Source: Balneolales bacterium (GTDB lineage Bacteria; Bacteroidota; Rhodothermia; Balneolales; Cyclonatronaceae). Taken from it: a stretch of 40,295 nucleotides of DNA. The notes under the pieces are model-generated. The model did not search any database. It worked only from the letters and a program-made list of their open reading frames with translations, and was not told the DNA's origin. Of the stretch, positions 1 through 8,961 are shown piece after piece. Position numbers and translations under genes: made by a program. The stretch spans positions 1-40,295 of the forward strand of contig SLDG01000041.1 of assembly GCA_007125355.1 (NCBI GenBank), in the 5' to 3' direction. Every line of letters begins with the position of its first letter. Within the stretch, counting starts at the first letter, position 1.

Positions 1-2822
1 ATCTGCTCTCCAGATTCATCTTCAAGGCGATTTACCCAAAATTCTATGCTTAACTCTGAACCTCTAACCTCAAGGCTTGGCCTGTAAGGTAGTTTCAGAT
101 ATCCGTTCCCGGATAATTCAAGTGCACCACCACCTCTGCTGTCAAGAGCACGGACATGAGCTGATGCTGAGTAATCTCCCATGATAAAATTTCCATGACT
201 AATTCTACTTCTTACTTGAACAAAATAATCCTGATCATCAGGAAGAGTGAGCGATCTGGGTTGACTTATATTTGGTGAAAAATTCGTTAATTCACTGGTA
301 TTTCCATCTGAATCAGTTAGATAAACAAAATATGCAATTAACTCGTCTTGTGCATAGGATGGTTGTTCTGCATATAGATGCACCTGGTCAGAACCAGGGG
401 CATTAACAGTTCGGATTAACGGTGGAAGCGGAAAGGCTCCAGGGCTGTCTAAGGTTGCATCGCCATTTAATGTTCCGAAAACTGTAGTGGTTCGCATTTC
501 TCTGACTATACTACCATTTGTTTGGTTGAACCAGAAATAAGCCGCAAGTGGATTTTCTAATTCTTCAGTGGTGAGCCTTCTCCCTAAATTTTCGTTGATT
601 TCAGCCAGATTCAACACATTTCGCCAAATTCTGACCTCATCAAGATAACCGGAAAAGAACGGGCCACTTAATCCAATATTAGTACCCATTACAATACCCA
701 CATTTTGGTTTCTTAGCGTACGCCCACCACCTGCTGTATTTTGATTATCTAATTGGCCGTTAATATAAATCAAAGTATTGGGATCGTTGTAAACAAGAGT
801 GATATGATACCACTTGCCAGATTTTATCCCGCTTGTCGACCTTAAATGCCTGTTACTGAAGCTGGTCGGTGCAAATAAAATGTGAGGTTCTTCACCGGAA
901 CCAACAAACCTCGCCATATAGCCATCTGAACCCTGCGAGGTTTTATTAGTTATGATGATGGCATCTTCCTCGCTATTTCCGTCGTGTTTTAACCAAAACT
1001 GCAATGTCATTTGTTCTCCATTGACTGCATGAGACAGGTTATGAGGAACATGCACATGTCCATCTCCGGCTAAATGTAATCCACCATGGTCATAGATATC
1101 ATATCTTGCTCTAACATTTACAGATGGATTTTCAAAGTCGTCAGATAGTATTGCAATATCGAAATAAAAGGATCCTGAATCATTGAGTGATGATGAAATT
1201 GTTACTTCGAGTATGGCAGATTCATCCGGTTCAATTGTGAAATTGGGAGTAAAATCATTTCCGGAGCTATCTATAAAATTGAATGATGTACTAATACTTG
1301 AATCATGAGTCCAGTTAAGAATTCTTAAATCATCATTACCTGTGTTTGTGATAGTTATAGGTATTGTTTGAGATTCTAATTGAAAAACATGGAAATGTAT
1401 AGAATCTGCAGATACAGTAATTTCCGGTTTAATTATGGGTGCTGTATCACGATAAGAGGCTACAGCATGTCTCATTTCACGCATTGTGCGTGCATTATCT
1501 GCCGGTGGTGCGAAGGTTGAATCAGCCCAGATACCATCACCTGTATAACTTCCTGTTGGTGTGCCCTGAAAACTAATATCCGGATTTGAAAAATGGGGAA
1601 TTCTTTGTGCAGGTGGATATTCACCCTGACCACTATGGTAAGTCATAGTAGATACATAATGGTTGTTATCAGTGCCTTGCCATCTCCATCCGGTTGCATA
1701 ATCAAAAAGCAAAGTATTGTCATTGGGCACACCATCAGTTTGGAGTCTGCTATGAGCGTTGCCCATGTTGTGACCAATTTCATGAGCATGGGTTAAATTT
1801 GTTACTGCTAAATCAACCCTGCTAATTGAAAACCCTCTTTCCGGATATCCATCTTCCTGTCCGTCCCTAGGCCTCCAAGCTACGCCTCCTCCCGCTACTT
1901 CTAATCCTGTAAATAATGCTACAAGATCAGCGCCACTTTCATCTCTCCAATCATGAACTTCGTTCATAAAACCTTCTAAATCATAAGATGCAACTACATT
2001 ACCCTCATCGTCAGTTTCTTCATACGTATCTCCCCAAGGGTTATAATCTTCTGATATTGTTAATCGCCTGAGATCAGCAAAAATATTACCAGATTCCACA
2101 TATATAACCTGCTCTAATCTTACCAATTCATAAAAAGTTCTCGAATCACTGTTTGATGAAGCAAGATTTAGATCTGCCATAGAAAGAGAAGAAGCCAGAT
2201 AAATGTTCCCAAAATTATTGTTTGCATAGGTTCTTGCTGAAGGTGTATACACAATCATTATGTCTATTGTTGTAATAGCAGCACGATCAAATTCGTTTGT
2301 TCGTGATCTGCGTATTTCTGACTGGACTGTTTCATGATCGTGCAGCATGCACTGTTCCGGAGGAAAAACGTTTTCGTCAATCTTATACAAATAGTGGCCT
2401 CTTTGATTATTATCAAATCGGATTTGATATGAATTTCCGTTGTAAGCTCTGAGATTACTTAAAACTTTATCATCGTGTATGCTCATACTAAAGGTGCCAA
2501 TTTCAGCATTATCAACGCGGCCATACATGTTCCAAACACCCATACGGTTCATATAAACGTTGTCGATTTCGATTTCGGCCCGGCTCCCGTTAGGTAATTC
2601 TAAAATAAACCCTGAATTGTGCCTGGCTTTAACGGATGTAAGAACATCAAAATTTATATTAACAGCACTTCTGTGTACATCATGCTCAAGTTTGTTATTC
2701 CAGCTTCTCTCTTCTATGGTTGTAAATTCAAGTAAGTCAGCTTTCTCCTGAGCTATAGCTGATCCTAAAAATAAAAAAAGTAGAACTACAGTGGTGAGTG
2801 TAGTATTAATCACGGATTTCAT
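1..2822 (-). CDS. Secreted metzincin metalloprotease with Ig-like and LamG domains (3' end missing)
   Basis: The frame stays open from an ATG at 2822-2820 to the left edge, giving about 940 visible residues; the C-terminus lies outside the window. Residues 1-24 form a signal peptide (MKSVINTTLTTVVLLFLFLG, then a cut near SAIAQ). The zinc site is HEIGHNMGNAH at residues 347-357 (H347, E348, H351, H357), followed by a Met-turn-like STMTY, so this is a reprolysin-like metzincin. An Ig-like region follows at about 470-560, a LamG/concanavalin-like region at about 580-765, and a second LamG-like start at about 895 is cut off. A T9SS tail is expected beyond the edge but not seen. The protease part resembles the protein at 10696-13416, including the shared MNEVHD...GADLV stretch. 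Likely secreted or surface-bound; substrate unknown. Confidence 0.85.
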   Translation of the reverse strand, partial: MKSVINTTLTTVVLLFLFLGSAIAQEKADLLEFTTIEERSWNNKLEHDVHRSAVNINFDVLTSVKARHNSGFILELPNGSRAEIEIDNVYMNRMGVWNMYGRVDNAEIGTFSMSIHDDKVLSNLRAYNGNSYQIRFDNNQRGHYLYKIDENVFPPEQCMLHDHETVQSEIRRSRTNEFDRAAITTIDIMIVYTPSARTYANNNFGNIYLASSLSMADLNLASSNSDSRTFYELVRLEQVIYVESGNIFADLRRLTISEDYNPWGDTYEETDDEGNVVASYDLEGFMNEVHDWRDESGADLVALFTGLEVAGGGVAWRPRDGQEDGYPERGFSISRVDLAVTNLTHAHEIGHNMGNAHSRLQTDGVPNDNTLLFDYATGWRWQGTDNNHYVSTMTYHSGQGEYPPAQRIPHFSNPDISFQGTPTGSYTGDGIWADSTFAPPADNARTMREMRHAVASYRDTAPIIKPEITVSADSIHFHVFQLESQTIPITITNTGNDDLRILNWTHDSSISTSFNFIDSSGNDFTPNFTIEPDESAILEVTISSSLNDSGSFYFDIAILSDDFENPSVNVRARYDIYDHGGLHLAGDGHVHVPHNLSHAVNGEQMTLQFWLKHDGNSEEDAIIITNKTSQGSDGYMARFVGSGEEPHILFAPTSFSNRHLRSTSGIKSGKWYHITLVYNDPNTLIYINGQLDNQNTAGGGRTLRNQNVGIVMGTNIGLSGPFFSGYLDEVRIWRNVLNLAEINENLGRRLTTEELENPLAAYFWFNQTNGSIVREMRTTTVFGTLNGDATLDSPGAFPLPPLIRTVNAPGSDQVHLYAEQPSYAQDELIAYFVYLTDSDGNTSELTNFSPNISQPRSLTLPDDQDYFVQVRSRISHGNFIMGDYSASAHVRALDSRGGGALELSGNGYLKLPYRPSLEVRGSELSIEFWVNRLEDESGEQ

Positions 2823-3143
2823 AAGTATTCCCTGTTAGTTATGTATTCAGTTCGTATGATGATTAGTTAAAGAGAATGATACAGCTATTCCCTCAATAAG
2901 AATTTGCTTTGCCGAATCATTAAAAGAAGATAATGAATGGGCTGCAATAATAAAAAAAACTGTAAAAAAGATTTCTAATCGGTCTCAAATTTATGTGAAT
3001 ATTTGGGTGTAATAAAACCCGCCAAATCCATAAAATGTATTTTTGTACTTGGTAAGAACAATCATAAATTACTGATCAAAATATTTCAAATAACAGTTAT
3101 TTGAGTTAAACTATAATTTTATCAACTTTCAATCTTATCAATC
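2823..3143. other. Divergent intergenic region
   Basis: These 321 bases separate the divergent metzincin and M42 peptidase genes and should hold both promoters. The region is very AT-rich. A TAnnTTTG-like -10 element lies at 3038-3045 on the + strand. A minus-strand match (TAAATTTG) lies at 2993-2986, but 164 bases from its start codon, so it is weak. I see no ORF, RNA gene or strong hairpin. Confidence 0.5.
3038..3045 (+). promoter_or_regulatory. Candidate promoter -7 element (TATTTTTG) for the M42 peptidase gene
   Basis: The octamer fits the Bacteroidota -7 consensus TAnnTTTG and ends 98 bases before the ATG. No TTTG box is found at the usual 19-21 base spacing. The motif is short enough to occur by chance. 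Confidence 0.3.
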
Positions 3144-4214
3144 ATGTCGACTGACACTAAAATCGATTTTCTTGAAAAACTATTATCAACACCAAGTCCC
3201 GTAGGGTACGAGGTTGCAGGACAAAGAGTATGGCTGGATTTTGTTAAACCATTTTCTGATGAAATAACAACTGACGTTTATGGCTCAGCTGCGGCATCAT
3301 TAAAAGTTTCTGATGATGCCATTACTGTTATGCTTGAAGCGCATTGTGATGAAATTGGCATGGTAGTACAGTATATCGACTCAGATGGTTTTGTGTACAT
3401 TAACCGATTGGGTGGCTCAGATGCCGGAATTGCAAGGGCTAAAAAGGTTTTCATACATACACAAAAAGGAATTGTAAGCGGAGTAATCGGAAACACCGCG
3501 ATTCATTTACAAGACAGAACAAATAAAAAGCTTCCAACCTGGAAAGATTTATTTATTGATATTGGAGCTCAAAACAAAGAAGAAGCGCAGCAAATGGTAC
3601 GCGTTGGCGACCCGGTTACATTCACTGATGACCTGGAATTTATTACAGATGACCTTATTACTGCACGTGCCCTCGACAATCGCATAGGAAGTTACATAAT
3701 CGCGTGTGCTTTACAGAAACTGTCATCCCAAAAAGATAAACTGAAAGTAAATGTAGTGGCAGTTAATTCTGTTCAGGAGGAAATTGGGGGATATGGCGCC
3801 CGAATGATGAGTTATCGCCTAAAACCCAATGTGGCAATCGTTACCGATGTTACTCACGCAACCGATACACCGGGAGTTGATAATAAAGAACATGGGGAAG
3901 TTAAACTCGGTAAAGGCCCGGCTGTTACGCACGGAACTGCGAATCAGATTAAATTGGTAGAATTTTTGATAGAAACAGCTGACAAAGCTGAAATTCCGAT
4001 TCAGCATGAGGCATCGAGCATAAGAACCGGAACCGACACAGACAGTATTTTTTATTCGGGTACGGGGATTGCATCTGCGTTGGTTTCAACACCGATGCGA
4101 TACATGCATTCACCGGTAGAGATGGTCTCTTTGCAGGATGCAGCCCATGTGAGTGAACTTATGGTTCAGGCTGTTTTGATGATGGAAGCCAAGCAGAGCT
4201 TTGAGTTGTTCTAA
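3144..4214 (+). CDS. M42 family metallopeptidase (glutamyl/tetrahedral aminopeptidase-like)
   Basis: This 356-residue protein has the full M42 signature: AHCDEIG with metal ligand H67, RALDNR with bridging D178, QEEIGG with catalytic E212 and ligand E213, DVTHATD with D235, and RYMHSP with H322. M42 enzymes are di-metal cytosolic aminopeptidases that form large self-compartmentalised dodecamers and trim peptides made by proteases. There is no signal peptide, and the length is normal for the family. The ATG at 3144 is chosen because STDTKIDFLEKLL leads straight into the usual first helix. There is no clear Shine-Dalgarno. It converges with the DUF971 gene, with only six bases between the stops. 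Some M42 members are annotated as endoglucanase or FrvX; peptidase is the safer call. Confidence 0.93.
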   Translation: MSTDTKIDFLEKLLSTPSPVGYEVAGQRVWLDFVKPFSDEITTDVYGSAAASLKVSDDAITVMLEAHCDEIGMVVQYIDSDGFVYINRLGGSDAGIARAKKVFIHTQKGIVSGVIGNTAIHLQDRTNKKLPTWKDLFIDIGAQNKEEAQQMVRVGDPVTFTDDLEFITDDLITARALDNRIGSYIIACALQKLSSQKDKLKVNVVAVNSVQEEIGGYGARMMSYRLKPNVAIVTDVTHATDTPGVDNKEHGEVKLGKGPAVTHGTANQIKLVEFLIETADKAEIPIQHEASSIRTGTDTDSIFYSGTGIASALVSTPMRYMHSPVEMVSLQDAAHVSELMVQAVLMMEAKQSFELF

Positions 4215-4220
4215 TCCGTC

Positions 4221-4574
4221 TTAGTTTCCGTCTTTTTCGGGTGGTAAAATACCCGCTTCAACCGGACACCCTTTTCTAAGGTATTCCCAACGGTAAATCC
4301 CGGTATTGTGGCCATCGTTCCAGAAAATTTGAATGGCATAATTGCCAGATTGTTTGATATTTGCAATATCAAGGCGCTCTGAGGTGTCAGTTAGAAACAC
4401 AATCGGATCAATATCTTTACCCATTGCTTCGTGACCACCCTGACAAAAAACACACGGGCAGGATTTGCGCAATCCCCCAAAGGGATATACAGATGAATGT
4501 CCGTCTTTCCAGTTTATGAATATCTTTTTAGCGCTCTTATTTACCGATACACCTGTGGGTGTGTATTTGTCCAT
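4221..4574 (-). CDS. DUF971 (gamma-butyrobetaine hydroxylase N-terminal-like) protein
   Basis: A 117-residue single-domain protein of the DUF971 / GBBH-like N-terminal family. Visible family features are KIFINWKDGH, a tryptophan and glycine-rich beta region, the cysteine group C39-P-C-V-F-C44, and a C-terminal IYRWEYLRKGCP segment. In gamma-butyrobetaine hydroxylase the equivalent domain binds zinc, so the cysteines here may do the same. Stand-alone versions are common in bacteria, sometimes near iron-sulfur genes, and their role is unsettled. No signal peptide, so cytosolic. It converges with the M42 peptidase gene and probably has its own promoter in 4575-4720. Confidence 0.85.
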   Translation of the reverse strand: MDKYTPTGVSVNKSAKKIFINWKDGHSSVYPFGGLRKSCPCVFCQGGHEAMGKDIDPIVFLTDTSERLDIANIKQSGNYAIQIFWNDGHNTGIYRWEYLRKGCPVEAGILPPEKDGN

Positions 4575-4640
4575 TTGTATTTAGAATTTGGATATTAATA
4601 TCAATTAAAGGTAAATATAAGACATTTTAGGCTTTAGGAT

Positions 4641-4680
4641 AGAACGCAGATTCTGATGATTTTTACTTATGAACACAGAT
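4641..4680. repeat. Degenerate copy of a dispersed repeat
   Basis: The segment starts AGAACGCAGATT and continues CTGATGATT. On the opposite strand of 17797-17829 the same two blocks occur with nine extra bases (TGGCTGATT) between them. Similar CGCAGATT-type repeats are scattered in Bacteroidota genomes. This copy is short and non-coding. Confidence 0.4.
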
Positions 4681-4720
4681 GATGTAAGAACGTAATTGGA
4701 GATGCAGATGTTTAGGTGAC

Positions 4721-5290
4721 ATGAGAGTTAAATTTTTAATAATAATTATAGCAGTTGGCTTACTCGCCGTTATTGGTGGCTGCACTTCTGCTGAATATCA
4801 AAACGAATCTATTATGATTGCCGAAAGAACAAATCTGAGCCTAAACGAATTACGTGAGTTTGAGCAACGTACGGATATTGAAAACGTGAAACCCTTTGAG
4901 TTGCCGGATGAAGAGTGGAGAGCAATGCTTTCAAGTTCCGAATACAGAGTTCTCAGAAATCATGGTACTGAATTACCCTGGAGAAACGAATACAACAAGG
5001 TCAAAACAGAAGGTGTGTATCATTGCAGGGGATGTCACCATCCTTTGTTTACTTCGGAAACGAAATACGATTCAGGTTCAGGTTGGCCGAGTTTCTGGGC
5101 ACCACTTGCCAAGATTAGCGTTAAAACTAAGGTAGATAAGTCATTTTTTATGACCAGAACGGAAGTTGTATGTGCTAGCTGTGAATCCCATTTAGGCCAC
5201 GTATTCGAAGATGGGCCGGAACCAACCGGACTCCGTTATTGTATGAACTCGGCGGCGATGAAGCTCATGCCGATGAGCTTAAGTGAATAA
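4721..5290 (+). CDS. msrB: Lipoprotein peptide-methionine (R)-S-oxide reductase MsrB
   Basis: This 189-residue protein repairs methionine-R-sulfoxide in proteins. Residues 1-20 are a lipoprotein signal peptide with a lipobox ending VIGGC, so C21 is the likely lipidated cysteine and the enzyme acts in the envelope. The MsrB domain spans about 62-185. Zinc cysteines are C102/C105 (CRGC) and C151/C154 (CASC), followed by SHLGHVF; the catalytic cysteine is C174 in RYCMNSAAM. GWPSFW at 121-126 is the usual substrate-pocket motif. The first 40 residues after the lipobox are a linker. It faces a HiPIP-type lipoprotein gene across a shared hairpin terminator, so two envelope redox proteins sit side by side. 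The ATG at 4721 gives an intact signal peptide. Confidence 0.93.
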   Translation: MRVKFLIIIIAVGLLAVIGGCTSAEYQNESIMIAERTNLSLNELREFEQRTDIENVKPFELPDEEWRAMLSSSEYRVLRNHGTELPWRNEYNKVKTEGVYHCRGCHHPLFTSETKYDSGSGWPSFWAPLAKISVKTKVDKSFFMTRTEVVCASCESHLGHVFEDGPEPTGLRYCMNSAAMKLMPMSLSE

Positions 5291-5328
5291 TTCCGGTCAA
5301 ATAATTTAACCACTCTCTGAAATAAAAA

Positions 5329-5348
5329 AAGCCCGCAATTGCGGGCTT
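5329..5348 (-). terminator. Rho-independent terminator between the convergent msrB and HiPIP genes
   Basis: A perfect 8-bp stem (AAGCCCGC / GCGGGCTT) surrounds an AATT loop. Read on the minus strand the stem is followed by seven Ts, so it best ends the HiPIP gene. On the plus strand only a short T-run follows, but it could also stop msrB transcription. Confidence 0.85.
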
Positions 5349-5369
5349 TGAAGTTTGGATGGCTGATTA

Positions 5370-5732
5370 TCAGCTCGTCATTGGCACCCAGGAGATGCAC
5401 CATCCGCCGGGATGGAAAGGTCCGGCCATAATCTGGCAACCACCACAAGGTGAACCGGCTTCAGGTTCAATCCACAGTTGACAGTTATCACAGCGTTCCT
5501 CTGGATTTGGCGTTTCAGCTACATATTGTAAACTTTCTCTCATTGCAATGTCAGATTCAGAAAGTCCGGTCAAATCAGCACATGGGTCGATTTCTTCTGC
5601 TTCTACAGTTGGTGCAGGAGCTTCATCAGATCCACCACAAGCTTTTAGCAGGGTAGAAGCACCAATGGCACTAATACCAAAGAGCGATACTTTTTTGAAA
5701 AAGTCCTTACGATCAATTGATTCGTTCTTCAT
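5370..5732 (-). CDS. High-potential iron-sulfur protein (HiPIP)-like exported protein
   Basis: A 120-residue protein with HiPIP-type cysteine spacing near the C-terminus: C81-x2-C84, then C99 and C112 (GGWCISW), the expected four ligands of one [4Fe-4S] cluster. C96 and C51 are extra cysteines. The N-terminus, DRKDFFKK followed by a hydrophobic stretch, looks like an RK-variant Tat signal; HiPIPs usually use Tat because the cluster is inserted in the cytosol. The signal ends LLKAC, so C32 may be lipidated. A low-complexity Ala/Pro/Glu linker follows. Known HiPIPs carry electrons in the periplasm; the partner here is unknown. Tandem CxxC could suggest another metal site, but the C-terminal GWC..W strongly supports HiPIP. 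Confidence 0.8.
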   Translation of the reverse strand: MKNESIDRKDFFKKVSLFGISAIGASTLLKACGGSDEAPAPTVEAEEIDPCADLTGLSESDIAMRESLQYVAETPNPEERCDNCQLWIEPEAGSPCGGCQIMAGPFHPGGWCISWVPMTS

Positions 5733-5841
5733 AGATAATAATATTTAGTTTAAATTTGTTGATGCCTAATGATAACACATAAAACCACTAAATGTGCCAA
5801 TACATTTCTAAAAACAGTAATTTGGAAATAGTTTAAATAAA

Positions 5842-5871
5842 AAAGAGCCACCCCGAAAAAAGCGGCTCTTT
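5842..5871 (-). terminator. Terminator of the E1 dehydrogenase gene
   Basis: An 8-bp stem (AAAGAGCC at 5842-5849, GGCTCTTT at 5864-5871) encloses a 14-base loop. On the minus strand it lies 44 bases past the stop codon and is followed by a run of six Ts. Confidence 0.85.
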
Positions 5872-5914
5872 AGCTTAAAAAAGTTGCAGGGGTTGTACCT
5901 CTAAATCAGTTAAT

Positions 5915-7987
5915 TTAATAATTAATGAGGCGTTCGAAGCCCTCTTTTATATCGGTATCATTAGGTAGAATGTAGTCTTCGTAAGGCGCTGCAAACCCAA
6001 TAGGAGCGAACTTTGCTGCGACTCTTACAACGGGGGCATCCAAATCTTCGAAACACTTATCCGCAATTTGAGCAGAAATTTCAGCTCCGAAACCAATAAA
6101 CTCATAGTCTTCGTGCAGCACCATAATTTTATTGGATTTTCTCACAGATTTGTGAACTGTTTCGGCATCGTAAGGTACGATGGTACGAAGGTCAATAACT
6201 TCAATCTCTACGCCTTTTTTTGCGTATTCCTTCGCAAGATTTAGCGCTTTTTGAGTAAGCGCACCATACGTAACGATAGTAGCATCGCTTCCTTCTCTTA
6301 AAATTTTAGCTTTCCCAATTGGGGTTAGGTAATCAACTCCCGGTTCCGGTGCGCGCGCAAATCCTTGACGATACAAAAATTTGTGCTCGAGATATAAAAC
6401 AGGATCATTTCCGCGAATGGCTGCTTTTAGCATTCCTTTACCGTCTGCAGCATTACTTGGCATTACAATTTTAAATCCCGGAATATGGCCAAAAATCGAT
6501 TCTATATTCTGGCTGTGACACAATCCACCATGTATGTATCCTCCACAAGGAACCCTAATAACCATGGGCGAAGACCACTGATTATGTGACCTGTATCGAA
6601 GTGTTGGCACTTGATTTCTGAGCATTTGCATAGCCGGCCAAATGTAATCGGCAAACTGAATTTCTACGACGGGCTTAAATCCCTGTATACTCAAACCACA
6701 GGCTGCACCAACGATTGAAGCCTCAGCCAAGGGTGAGTTATAACAACGTTTTTTGCCAAATTTATCAGTTAATCCCCTTGTAGCAGTAAAAACACCGCCT
6801 TTACCACCGGCAACATCCTCGCCAAAAACGATTACTTTTTCATCACGCTCCATTTCTTCATGCAGAGCGTGGTTAATGGCATCCACAAGAACAATTGGTT
6901 CGCCTGATGGCTCCTCTTTTTCATACTCTAATGTGTCTTCATCCTCAGAAAGAACATATCTTAAACCATCTTCCTCCGCCGGATCATCCTGAGTTTTTAC
7001 CCATTCTGTATCTTCATCTATCTGCTTTTTTACATCTTCTCTGAGTACTTCTATTTCTTCTTGTGTTGCTAACTTAGCTTTGATGAGTTGATTTGCAAGC
7101 TTCGCTATAGGATCATGCAGCTTATCAGCTTCAAGTTCATCTGCATCTCTGTATTTCTTTTGATCATCGGAAGAGGAGTGAGGTAATAAACGAACAACAT
7201 GAGCATGCACCAAAGTCGGCCCTTCACCTGAGCGTGCTCTTTTTACCGCTTTTTCCATAGCAGCATATGAGCTCATGTAATCTGTTCCGTCAATTTCAAG
7301 AATTTCGAGATTTGCAAAACCACTTACTGTTTTTGAGATGGAGTTATTACTCGTTTGTTCAGATACTGGAACACTGATAGCGTATTTATTATCCTGAACT
7401 ACTATAATTGCGGGGACTTTATCTCTTGTAGCCCAGTTTAATAACTCGAAGAAAGAACCTTCTGAGGTTCCTCCGTCACCTGTGGAGATATAAACTACAT
7501 CATCATTACCAAGATATTTTGAGGCTTGCGCCACGCCAAGTCCCGGCAGGAACTGTGCTCCGATAGCACTCGAAACAGATACAATATTTAATTCTTTGCT
7601 GTTAAAATGAGACGGCATCTGCTTGCCGTAAGATGTGTCGGTAACTTTTGATAAATGGGCTGATAGTAACTGTTTTGGAGTCATGCCAAGGCCTAATGAA
7701 AAAGCCATATCTCTGTAATAACAAAGTGCCCAGTCCTTACCTGGAATCATATTTTTGGCAGCCGCAACCTGAATGGCTTCGTGTCCGGAACCACCAATGT
7801 GGAAGAAACCCCTGCCTTGTTTTAGCAGGTTGAGCATCTTGTCATCAAGCTTTCGGGAAGTCATCATAGTGCGAAGTGCTTCCATAAGCTCATCTTTCCT
7901 GAATTTTTTTAAAGACGCAGGCTTAATAGTATATTTAGATTCTTCGGGCACTAAAGATGTTGTTCCGTTTAATGTATTAACACTCAT
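5915..7987 (-). CDS. Fused alpha/beta E1 component of 2-oxoacid (branched-chain) dehydrogenase
   Basis: This 690-residue protein joins the E1 alpha subunit (about 30-340) and E1 beta subunit (about 362-690), separated by an acidic linker. It decarboxylates branched-chain 2-oxoacids with thiamine diphosphate and passes the acyl group to an E2 lipoyl protein. The ThDP motif is G170-D-G-G with N200 thirty residues later (VVQDNKYAIS). The loop PHSSSDDQKKYR resembles the HSTSDD loop of branched-chain E1 alpha. The beta half shows the conserved FGEDVAGGKGGVF, VEIQFADYIWPAMQ and GGYIHGG. Fused E1s are common in Bacteroidota and usually annotated as 2-oxoisovalerate dehydrogenase. No E2 or E3 gene is nearby. 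Pyruvate as substrate cannot be excluded. Its start fits a possible promoter element at 8086-8093. Confidence 0.9.
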   Translation of the reverse strand: MSVNTLNGTTSLVPEESKYTIKPASLKKFRKDELMEALRTMMTSRKLDDKMLNLLKQGRGFFHIGGSGHEAIQVAAAKNMIPGKDWALCYYRDMAFSLGLGMTPKQLLSAHLSKVTDTSYGKQMPSHFNSKELNIVSVSSAIGAQFLPGLGVAQASKYLGNDDVVYISTGDGGTSEGSFFELLNWATRDKVPAIIVVQDNKYAISVPVSEQTSNNSISKTVSGFANLEILEIDGTDYMSSYAAMEKAVKRARSGEGPTLVHAHVVRLLPHSSSDDQKKYRDADELEADKLHDPIAKLANQLIKAKLATQEEIEVLREDVKKQIDEDTEWVKTQDDPAEEDGLRYVLSEDEDTLEYEKEEPSGEPIVLVDAINHALHEEMERDEKVIVFGEDVAGGKGGVFTATRGLTDKFGKKRCYNSPLAEASIVGAACGLSIQGFKPVVEIQFADYIWPAMQMLRNQVPTLRYRSHNQWSSPMVIRVPCGGYIHGGLCHSQNIESIFGHIPGFKIVMPSNAADGKGMLKAAIRGNDPVLYLEHKFLYRQGFARAPEPGVDYLTPIGKAKILREGSDATIVTYGALTQKALNLAKEYAKKGVEIEVIDLRTIVPYDAETVHKSVRKSNKIMVLHEDYEFIGFGAEISAQIADKCFEDLDAPVVRVAAKFAPIGFAAPYEDYILPNDTDIKEGFERLINY

Positions 7988-8085
7988 TTTGTAATAATTA
8001 TGTGATCGTGTAGTCTGAATAAATTCATGTTTAAAATACGGCTTTCGCTTCTTTCATCCCAACAGCGATAAATAGTTTTACAGTT

Positions 8086-8093
8086 CAAAAATA
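8086..8093 (-). promoter_or_regulatory. Candidate promoter -7 element for the E1 gene
   Basis: Read on the minus strand the octamer is TATTTTTG, matching TAnnTTTG, 98 bases upstream of the start codon. No TTTG box at the usual spacing. Confidence 0.3.
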
Positions 8094-8266
8094 CTTGATT
8101 TAGGCGTAAAAAACCGCTTACAAAAGATTTCTGCTTGATTTGTATCAGAGCAATCTAAAGCAGTGATACGAAAACCGGGATGCATAAATACGTCATTTAA
8201 TTTTATCAGAAAATGCGAAAATTAAATTGAAAATAAGAAAACTATGAACTCAGATGCTTCGTTCGG

Positions 8267-8274
8267 TACATTTG
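8267..8274 (+). promoter_or_regulatory. Candidate promoter -7 element (TACATTTG) for the 8367-13416 operon
   Basis: The octamer matches TAnnTTTG and ends 92 bases before the ATG at 8367. No clear upstream TTTG box. Confidence 0.3.
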
Positions 8275-8366
8275 CTCAATCTAAATCAAACTTTATCGAC
8301 AATTACGTATATTGTCAAGCGTTCTAATTCAACTAATCATTGATTCTTCAGGTACAGCGTACTAAA

Positions 8367-8957
8367 ATGCGATTCACTTTTTTTATTCTTTCTTTTCTAT
8401 TCATAATGAGTGGCTTGCTCTTTGCTCAGTCTGTTGATGATGAGCGGCCGGCCCCAAATGTAGAAATCGTATCTGAAGAGATTGGTATGTTACTTGAAAA
8501 AAGTGAAACAATTCGAAATCTGAATACACCTTTCCATCTGTCATCAAGTTTTCCGGACATGGTAACATCCCGGCTTTATAATGTTTTGCTTGGTATGGAT
8601 AAGGAAGTACTGATAAATCGAAGCTATCCGGTGCTGGAACTAAGGCTAACACCCAAAAACAGCTTGATTCAGGAATCATCTCATTCAGCTAACAGAATAC
8701 TTTCGGCTGAGCTGCAATTGTTTCTAACAGCAGAAAATTCCAAACTGTTGGCCACAGAAAGCCTGCGATTCACATATACCGATACTGTTTCGATGGACTT
8801 TTTCGATGATCTCGATATGGCATGGCAGGGAGCAGCATTTCAGGAGAAAAAACGCATCGAAAAACGTAATCTATGGCGCAGTGTGGGTCAACCTGCCATC
8901 ATAGCGGCAGCTACAGGAGTTACTGTTTTCCTGCTATTTAATGTAAGATCAAGCTAA
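8367..8957 (+). CDS. Exported protein of unknown function with C-terminal membrane segment
   Basis: I prefer the ATG at 8367 over a TTG nine codons upstream because the signal peptide (MRFTFFILSFLFIMSGLLFA, cut before QS) then starts cleanly. The mature part, about 175 residues, is mixed alpha/beta with no motif I recognise. Residues 176-192 (PAIIAAATGVTVFLLFN) form a C-terminal hydrophobic segment ending in a short tail, so the protein is probably anchored with its body in the periplasm. The next gene, an SbsA-Ig lipoprotein, starts four bases after the stop, and a T9SS metzincin follows, so the three look co-transcribed. A role in envelope assembly is only an inference from these neighbours. 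Confidence 0.75.
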   Translation: MRFTFFILSFLFIMSGLLFAQSVDDERPAPNVEIVSEEIGMLLEKSETIRNLNTPFHLSSSFPDMVTSRLYNVLLGMDKEVLINRSYPVLELRLTPKNSLIQESSHSANRILSAELQLFLTAENSKLLATESLRFTYTDTVSMDFFDDLDMAWQGAAFQEKKRIEKRNLWRSVGQPAIIAAATGVTVFLLFNVRSS

Positions 8958-8961
8958 AGCA

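Larger units (their letters stand above)
7988..8366. other. Divergent intergenic region
   Basis: It separates the E1 gene (-) from an exported-protein operon (+). Candidate TAnnTTTG boxes lie at 8086-8093 (-) and 8267-8274 (+), one for each side, both about 90-100 bases from the start codon. A 6-bp inverted repeat (GTATCA/TGATAC, around 8141-8169) is probably chance. No ORF or RNA gene is seen. Confidence 0.5.
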
